From NCBI RefSeq assembly GCF_964187635.1, contig NZ_CAXLMO010000001.1, forward strand, positions 20,083 through 84,082: a stretch of DNA of 64,000 nt, in the 5' to 3' direction. This document shows, in pieces, positions 58,544-64,000 of this stretch (position 1 is its first letter; every line of letters starts with the position of its first letter). The notes below the pieces were generated by a model. The model was given only the letters and a program-made list of their open reading frames with translations. It had not been told where the DNA came from and ran no database searches. Both the position numbers and the translations under genes were made by a program. The DNA comes from Seribacter sulfatis (lineage in GTDB: Bacteria > Verrucomicrobiota > Verrucomicrobiia > Opitutales > Seribacteraceae).

Positions 58544-59875
58544 ATGAAAATTAAAAAGATATTATTTTGCCTCGGTGCAGTCTTTTTGCACGCCCTTTTA
58601 CCTGTTCTTGCCCACGATTCACACAAGGGTCTTCAACACTGGGAAATACCCAGTGTGGATCCGGATCGTATAGTACTTACTTTTCATGGCGATCCTGCAA
58701 CCTGTCGTGCCGTAACCTGGCGAACGGATAAGAGCATCACTAAGGCGGTTGCTGAGATTGCGATAGCCGGGGTAAATTCCAAGTTTACTAGTGATGCAGA
58801 GGAGGTCGTTGCTACAACGGAACCCTTCGATCTTGGTCAATATAAAAGCAACTCTTCATTGATCGTTCATTATCATAGTGTTCGTTTTCAAGGATTAAAG
58901 CCAGACACTCTCTATGCTTATCGGGTGGGCGATGGATCCAAAAATTGGTCGGAATGGATTCAATTTCGTACGGCGAAGTCAACTTACTCTCCCATACAAT
59001 TTGTATATTTCGGCGATGCTCAAAACGATATCTTGGATCATTGGTCAAGAGTGATTCGCATGGCATACCAAACGGTTCCCCATGCTTCATTCGCGATTCA
59101 TGCAGGTGATCTTGTAAATAATGCTCATCGTGACCATGAGTGGGCTCAATGGTTTAAGGCTGGTGGATTTATTCATAGTCAATGGACCGCCATTCCTGCT
59201 GTAGGGAATCACGAGTTTTCACCTATTGCAAGACTACCGATAGGAAAGAAGAAAGTTTCCATTCAATGGCGTCCTCAATTCACTCTACCTGTGGAAAAAA
59301 GTTTAGATCCATCCTTGTATGAAACGGTTTATACCGTGGATTACCAGGATCTTCGAGTTGTTGTACTGAATTCAAACGATAATTTGGAACAACAGACAAA
59401 ATACCTCGAAGCAAAACTAAAAAACTGCACGGCTAAGTGGAAGATCTTAACTTGTCATCATTCCGTATTTTCTCCGGCTAAAGGTAGAAATTTCCAGTTT
59501 GCACGGGACCACTGGAAGCCACTGCTGGATAAGTATAATGTGGATCTTGTGCTTAATGGGCATGACCATACTTATGCCAGGGGACACGTTCCTGTCCGCA
59601 CAAGTGACAAGGAGGGGAACAGTGAACTTGGGACAGTTTATGTTACTTCCGTTTCGGGTCCTAAGCAATACGGGCTCGATCGTAAACAAATTCAAAGCTA
59701 TAAAGCCGATGGTTATCGGTCCGATAAAACAGCGGAACAAACGCAGTTTTTTCAGGTAATTACGATTAAGGATAACACCTTAAGTTATGTTGCTTATACA
59801 GCCTTGGGAGACGAATATGACCGGGCAACAATAACCAAGGACTTTACGACTGGTAAGAAATTCCTGAAAGATTAA
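58544..59875 (+). CDS. Purple-acid-phosphatase-like metallophosphoesterase
   Basis: A 443-residue secreted phosphoesterase (signal peptide about 1-23). An N-terminal fibronectin-like PAP domain (about 30-145) is followed by a metallophosphatase domain (about 148-400) with F-G-D-A-Q, A-G-D-L-V-N, G-N-H-E-F, C-H-H-S and N-G-H-D-H-T-Y. The metal-ligand pattern matches PAP, but the GDxxY tyrosine that gives purple colour is Asn here, so it is a PAP-like enzyme of unknown metal content. It may release phosphate from organic esters outside the cell. It is last in the DUF1549-DUF1501-heme-HEAT run, 12 bases after the heme gene, and ends one base from the convergent DUF1552 gene. Confidence 0.9.
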   Translation: MKIKKILFCLGAVFLHALLPVLAHDSHKGLQHWEIPSVDPDRIVLTFHGDPATCRAVTWRTDKSITKAVAEIAIAGVNSKFTSDAEEVVATTEPFDLGQYKSNSSLIVHYHSVRFQGLKPDTLYAYRVGDGSKNWSEWIQFRTAKSTYSPIQFVYFGDAQNDILDHWSRVIRMAYQTVPHASFAIHAGDLVNNAHRDHEWAQWFKAGGFIHSQWTAIPAVGNHEFSPIARLPIGKKKVSIQWRPQFTLPVEKSLDPSLYETVYTVDYQDLRVVVLNSNDNLEQQTKYLEAKLKNCTAKWKILTCHHSVFSPAKGRNFQFARDHWKPLLDKYNVDLVLNGHDHTYARGHVPVRTSDKEGNSELGTVYVTSVSGPKQYGLDRKQIQSYKADGYRSDKTAEQTQFFQVITIKDNTLSYVAYTALGDEYDRATITKDFTTGKKFLKD

Positions 59876-59876
59876 T

Positions 59877-61223
59877 TCAGGAAGCCAAGACCTCTTTCAT
59901 TTCGCCATTACTGTCTGCAAAAGAATCCGCTTTTGAACCAAGCTGTTTTTGGATGGTGACAAACAAATTGGAAAGCGGAGTATTGTTATCAAATTGGAGA
60001 TACTGTCCGTGCTCGTATCCCATATTCTTTCCACCGGCGAGGACAAGCGGATAGTTGGTGTTGTTATGGGTTTTACTGTTACTGCTTCCATAGAGAAGAC
60101 AGGTATTATCGAGCACTGAGCCATTGCCTTCCGGCATTTCAGAAAGGCGATTAAGCAGGTAGGTAAAGCATTTAGTCTGATAGAGATCCCACTTACCCTT
60201 ATTTTCAGCACCCACTCCTTTCCCTGCTCCATGGGCAAGACCGTGGGCATCCTTCGGGAAACCAAGAAGAGAGGGGAACTTATTGGCGATGGAAATAGCG
60301 CCATGCATGCTTGCTAATTGGTAAGTAATAAAACGGGTGGAGTCAGTCTGAAAGGCAAGGGCAATCAGATCCAACATAGTGTAAATTAATTTTTCCGGTG
60401 TCTCATTGTCAGCATCCAGGCTTAGTCCTTCGGCATTTACTTTTGGTCTGGGGACATCGAGCCATTGTGCAGAACGTTCCACATCCTGTTCGATTTCACG
60501 AACGGAAGTTAGATACTGATCGAGTTTGTCCTGGTCTGTCTTGGCTAACTTGCGGTGCATGGATTTTGCCTCGTCAAGTAGAAGATCAAGATGGCTCCCG
60601 GTTCGGGTGAGACCCTTTCTCTGAGCATCAATGGATTCACCACTTAGACCAAAAAGCCTTTCGAAAACGATCGCTGGACGATTGAAGGAAGGAATAGGTT
60701 GGCCTGTGTTGGAAAAGGACAGGGTATTGGCTCGGGTGGGCATGCCGGTTCCACCATCAGAGGATAGAGCCAAGCTGGAAAACCGTGTTTCTGATCCGAG
60801 ACGATGGGTGTGTGCCATGAATTGGTCCAATGAAATAGAGTTTTTCAATCCGTTCGCCTTTAGGCTCATTTCCTCTCCAGTGAGAAAAGTGTCGCCGCTG
60901 TCATGTCCCCCTATTCTTTTTACTTTTGGGTGGCAAAGGCCACCCAAGACCGTCACTTGATCACGAAATTTATTGAGTGGCTCTAAGGATTTATTGAAAG
61001 TGAAGTTCTTTCCCTCACCTTGGGGAAACCAATTCCAATGACTGAATTCGCTATCCTGATTGGGGAGACTGACTCCGTATGGAAAATAAATGGAGCAAAA
61101 CCTTTTGGGTGTTTGAGGAGAAGATGAGCCGGCAAATGATTCCATCCAAGGTAAAGCCATACAGATTCCAGATGCCTTGAGCATAGTTCTTCTATTCATC
61201 TTTGATTTACCCAATATCTTCAT
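59877..61223 (-). CDS. DUF1552 Tat-exported protein
   Basis: A DUF1552 protein of about 448 residues from the ATG at 61223; the frame continues to a TTG at 61259 but that would overlap the upstream gene, and an ATG at 61199 is a shorter option. A Tat signal (M-N-R-R-T-M-L-K-A-S-G) is present. Family landmarks: K-R-F-C-S-I-Y-F-P-Y-G-V, V-L-G-G-L-C-H-P-K-V-K-R-I-G-G-H-D-S-G-D-T, and D-N-T-C-L-L-Y-G-S-S-N-S. It follows the DUF1592 gene by 26 bases, the usual pair in this group. Molecular function is unknown. Confidence 0.9.
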   Translation of the reverse strand: MKILGKSKMNRRTMLKASGICMALPWMESFAGSSSPQTPKRFCSIYFPYGVSLPNQDSEFSHWNWFPQGEGKNFTFNKSLEPLNKFRDQVTVLGGLCHPKVKRIGGHDSGDTFLTGEEMSLKANGLKNSISLDQFMAHTHRLGSETRFSSLALSSDGGTGMPTRANTLSFSNTGQPIPSFNRPAIVFERLFGLSGESIDAQRKGLTRTGSHLDLLLDEAKSMHRKLAKTDQDKLDQYLTSVREIEQDVERSAQWLDVPRPKVNAEGLSLDADNETPEKLIYTMLDLIALAFQTDSTRFITYQLASMHGAISIANKFPSLLGFPKDAHGLAHGAGKGVGAENKGKWDLYQTKCFTYLLNRLSEMPEGNGSVLDNTCLLYGSSNSKTHNNTNYPLVLAGGKNMGYEHGQYLQFDNNTPLSNLFVTIQKQLGSKADSFADSNGEMKEVLAS

Positions 61224-61249
61224 GTCTTTAGGATGTTTTATACATATCT

Positions 61250-63691
61250 TTAATGCCAACGGAAAGTTTCGCTAAGAACAATATTTTTAAGAAGACCCGA
61301 TAGACGAAATCTGTTTTTAACGAATTCATTTTTCAACTCATTTACCAAAATTTCATCTTCCAAGGTTAAAGATCTACCTAATGCGTAGGTCAGAACTTTC
61401 GAACAGAAGGCATGTGCAAACTGATCTTTCCGATGCGAAAGAATAAATTTTTGTAATTCTTCAACTCCATCCACGGGATGATTCCCAGGTAAGATGGTGT
61501 CAGAGGTGATTGGCTTTTTGTGAACAGTTGTTTCTTCTCTTTTGAGTCCGACAGCACTGTATTCTTCCAACGCTATCCCCCATGGGTCCAGTGTTCTGTG
61601 GCAATCATTACAGGATTCTTTCTTTCGATGGAACTCAATTTGTTCGTGAAGGCTGAGTTTTTCAAAATCCTTCACGCTTTCTTCGATTCCGGGGACATCC
61701 GGTGGTGGTGGTTTGGGTGGGTCGTGGAGGAGCCGTTCGCGAACCCAGACTGCCCGGCGGATTGGATGAGATTCTGCACCGTCTGAGCCGGAAAGATGAA
61801 TGGAGGCGTGTCCTAGAATACCTCCGGCACGGTTTGTCCCTTTGAGGGAGGTTCTTTCGAACCGTTGAGATTTGGGCCCCTCCACTCCATAATGTTTTGC
61901 CAACCGAGCGTTTAGCATAGTGAAATCGGCATCGATTATTTGTGTCATGGGTTCATCTTTTTTGAAAATTTCTTTAAAAAATTCAAGACTCTCAGCCTGC
62001 ATGTAAGGTTTCAGTCTATTATCAAAATTTTTGTGATATCTCGGGTTAACCGCGACCCGGTCAACTCCGCCCAGATCAAGCCATTGTTTGCTAAATTCTT
62101 CGGCAAACCTATTGACCTTCCGATCGTTCATCATCCTTTGGACTTGTGCGGCAAGAACTTTTGGGTCGTGGAGTTTATCTTCGTCGGCCAGTGCCCGAAG
62201 TTCAACATCAGGCATAGAAGACCAAATGAAATAGGACAGGCGTGCTGCCAGTTCATGAGTAGAAAGTTTTGAGGGCTTGCTTTCGTTTGGTTTTAGTTCA
62301 CTCAGGTAGATGAAATTAGTGGATGCGAGGCTGGTGGCGAGGGTCTCTCTGAGAGCATAAATAGACGAGTTCTCATCTCTGCTGATTTTTTTGAAATGCT
62401 GAAACCACTTCTCGGCTGTCTGAGAATCAATGGGTTTTCTCCAAGCTTTTGTAAGGAATCTTGATAAGACTAATTTTGCAGTTCGCTCATTATTCAAATC
62501 TTCTTCAGGAAGGATAATTTGCTGATGAATTTTTGAAGGCCAGGATGAATAGTCGTTGGCGACAAACTCAACTGATTCAATAATGATTTTAGAAAAGTTT
62601 GGATCTTCCGGATAGTAGTTTGTTTTTTTCTTTTTTATCTTCCCTTTCTTATCTTTAGTCTCAGTTATTTTTTCCAATTGTTTGGGAAGAGGATTTCCGT
62701 CATCAAGTGAGTTTCTAAAAGTAAGAACTCCATTGATTTTATCATCAGGAACATTGGCCAGAGTCATTGGAAATAGTTTAGCGTACGAGGAAATTTCGTA
62801 AGTTTTCGTTTCGTTAGAATCTATTTCTACTTCTGGTAGAGATCCCTGAATGTTCAATGTCAGACCTGATACAAAAAAGCCGTAGGAACCTTCGAGGATA
62901 GGAGATGGGTAACCAGGTCTTTTTTCGCTGCGTGCCTTAATTCTAATGGTGAACCTTCCTGATTTAGGAGGTTGTTGAAAATTTCCGTGCCAGTAATTTA
63001 CCCTTCCTAAGCGATGGTCTGATTTCCCCACATATAATTTGCTGCTAGGACCGCGGATATTTCCCTTGTTCCATTTTACTTCGGAAACTTTGACTGTTGG
63101 TTCCTCCTCCTCATTTAAAATTAATTGGAAGGCTTTGCGGGCAGTCTTCAGGTAGTGCTCGATTTGCAGGGAAGACATTCCCAATACTTTTCCGTTGTTT
63201 AGAAACCCGTCTGGTGAAAGAGGGTCTCTTGCTAAGCCATCGACATAATCCATTTTAAATCCCAGCAGATCTTCCATAGTATACTGATATTCAGTCCGGT
63301 TTAACCTTCTGATAACGGCTTCGCTTTGTTCGCCCTTAATTTCCCGCAAGGCTTTCTCTAGGTTTGAGTCAATCCATTCAGTGATCAGTTTTCGTTCTCC
63401 CTCGGAAAGAGGATTTTCCTCCTCGGGAGGCATTTCCCCCAGTTTGATCTGATCCGATGCATCATGCCAGGTCTCGGCGGCAGTCCGGTCTTTTAGAAAG
63501 TCGATTGAAAGAGTGTCGAAACGCACATCCCCTTTTTGCTTCTCGGGTCCATGACATTGGATACAATGTTTTTCGAGTGCCGGAAGTACTTGGGCTTGAT
63601 AACTTACTGAGCTAATCTCCTTTCCCTGAATGGAATGCAGAAAAAACAATGCAGGGAAAAATATCCGATAATATTTAAACAATGATTGCAT
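61250..63691 (-). CDS. PSCyt1 plus DUF1587/1595/1592/1588/1585 cytochrome protein
   Basis: An 813-residue exported protein (signal peptide about 1-23). PSCyt1 with C-I-Q-C-H-G-P near 43-49 is followed by DUF1587 (about 125-190; R-L-N-R-T-E-Y-Q-Y-T), an extra carbohydrate-binding-like segment (about 200-380), DUF1595 and DUF1592 (about 405-600; A-A-R-L-S-Y-F-I-W-S-S-M-P-D), DUF1588 with C-N-D-C-H-R near 695-700 (second heme site) and DUF1585 (about 735-805). A lysine-rich patch near 350 is an oddity. It precedes the DUF1552 gene. It probably handles electron transfer at the cell surface or in the periplasm. Confidence 0.92.
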   Translation of the reverse strand: MQSLFKYYRIFFPALFFLHSIQGKEISSVSYQAQVLPALEKHCIQCHGPEKQKGDVRFDTLSIDFLKDRTAAETWHDASDQIKLGEMPPEEENPLSEGERKLITEWIDSNLEKALREIKGEQSEAVIRRLNRTEYQYTMEDLLGFKMDYVDGLARDPLSPDGFLNNGKVLGMSSLQIEHYLKTARKAFQLILNEEEEPTVKVSEVKWNKGNIRGPSSKLYVGKSDHRLGRVNYWHGNFQQPPKSGRFTIRIKARSEKRPGYPSPILEGSYGFFVSGLTLNIQGSLPEVEIDSNETKTYEISSYAKLFPMTLANVPDDKINGVLTFRNSLDDGNPLPKQLEKITETKDKKGKIKKKKTNYYPEDPNFSKIIIESVEFVANDYSSWPSKIHQQIILPEEDLNNERTAKLVLSRFLTKAWRKPIDSQTAEKWFQHFKKISRDENSSIYALRETLATSLASTNFIYLSELKPNESKPSKLSTHELAARLSYFIWSSMPDVELRALADEDKLHDPKVLAAQVQRMMNDRKVNRFAEEFSKQWLDLGGVDRVAVNPRYHKNFDNRLKPYMQAESLEFFKEIFKKDEPMTQIIDADFTMLNARLAKHYGVEGPKSQRFERTSLKGTNRAGGILGHASIHLSGSDGAESHPIRRAVWVRERLLHDPPKPPPPDVPGIEESVKDFEKLSLHEQIEFHRKKESCNDCHRTLDPWGIALEEYSAVGLKREETTVHKKPITSDTILPGNHPVDGVEELQKFILSHRKDQFAHAFCSKVLTYALGRSLTLEDEILVNELKNEFVKNRFRLSGLLKNIVLSETFRWH

Positions 63692-63834
63692 TCATTACTA
63701 TCTGAAATTGAAAGCCTTCAATAAAGTATAAAGAAGAAAAAATAAGATTTTTATAAAGCAAGGTTGATAAAAAATATGAAAAAAAAGGGATAAAAGAAGT
63801 GATATTTTCTATTAACCTTATATTATTAATACAC

Positions 63835-64000
63835 ATGAAGTTTAATCGAAGAGATACGATCAGGCAGTTAGCTCTGGGCGCGGGTGCCGCTTTTTCTGGG
63901 GCATTATTCCCCCATTCTGCTTTTGCCTCCGTTTCCGGTTCCGCTCCCAAGCGGGTAATTTTCTTTCTTCAGAACCAAGGATTTGAGCCGGGTACCTGCA
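63835..64000 (+). CDS. DUF1552 protein, 5' end only (cut by window edge)
   Basis: From the ATG at 63835 the frame is open to the window edge for 55 codons. The first residues are a Tat signal (M-K-F-N-R-R-D-T-I-R-Q-L-A-L-G-A-G-A-A-F), followed by S-A-P-K-R-V-I-F-F-L-Q-N-Q-G-F, which matches the start of the DUF1552 domain. It is transcribed away from the DUF1592 gene and would be a third Tat/DUF1552-or-1501 type gene in this region. The rest lies outside the window. Confidence 0.75.
   Translation, partial: MKFNRRDTIRQLALGAGAAFSGALFPHSAFASVSGSAPKRVIFFLQNQGFEPGTC

Noticed and set aside
1..64000. CRISPR array, insertion sequences, prophage, rRNA or tRNA genes
   Set aside because: No regularly spaced short direct repeats, transposase, integrase, phage structural genes or RNA gene signatures were recognised.

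Overview
The window looks like chromosomal DNA of an AT-rich, probably marine, aerobic heterotroph of the PVC group, most likely Verrucomicrobia. The main reason is the density of families typical of that group: planctomycete-type cytochrome proteins (PSCyt1, DUF1549/DUF1553, DUF1592 set), their Tat-exported partners (DUF1501, DUF1552), formylglycine-type sulfatases, a PVC-type heme-binding HEAT-repeat protein, and an ECF sigma/FecR-LamG pair. Assignment rests on gene content only. No rRNA, tRNA, CRISPR array or insertion sequence was recognised.

1-10.6 kb. A minus-strand operon encodes a 792-residue coiled coil built from 36-residue units without one insertion or deletion, a GAF-GAF-PAS class III adenylate cyclase of the CyaB1 type, and a TPR protein that runs off the left edge. 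Divergent from it are a coiled-coil lipoprotein, a double-DUF1538 membrane protein with an EF-hand loop in its central insert, and a triple PII-like protein. 10.6-18.9 kb is housekeeping: manA-grpE-dnaJ-rfaE2-purN-prmA on the minus strand, and divergently ftsK, a 19-codon minigene and a RodZ-like gene.

19-30.3 kb. An AraC regulator with an added PAS domain, a 7Fe ferredoxin with a glutaredoxin-like protein, a UbiA-like membrane protein with a methyltransferase, and the nitrogen-assimilation run gltB-gltD-thrH-FMN reductase. 30.3-45 kb is mostly the degradative surface/periplasmic set: DUF1501 + DUF1549-LamG, a BNR/sialidase-fold protein, an active-looking sulfatase next to a tandem paralogue that has lost nearly every catalytic residue, glmS, an M90-type peptidase-like protein and an iduronate-2-sulfatase-like enzyme.

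45-64 kb. fbp, a membrane-tethered TAXI-type binding protein, then an ECF sigma / FecR-LamG / ROK operon in which the ROK protein lacks the kinase motifs. Downstream are a four-gene cluster (DUF1549 with F5/8C domain, DUF1501, heme HEAT protein, PAP-like phosphatase), a DUF1592-DUF1552 pair, and the start of another DUF1552 gene cut by the right edge. The cytochrome + Tat-protein pair therefore occurs three times, which with the sulfatases suggests breakdown of sulfated polymers; substrates cannot be read from sequence. The most unusual items are the pseudo-sulfatase, the phased 36-residue coiled coil in the cyclase operon, the ROK pseudokinase and the EF-hand/PII-like DUF1538 system.
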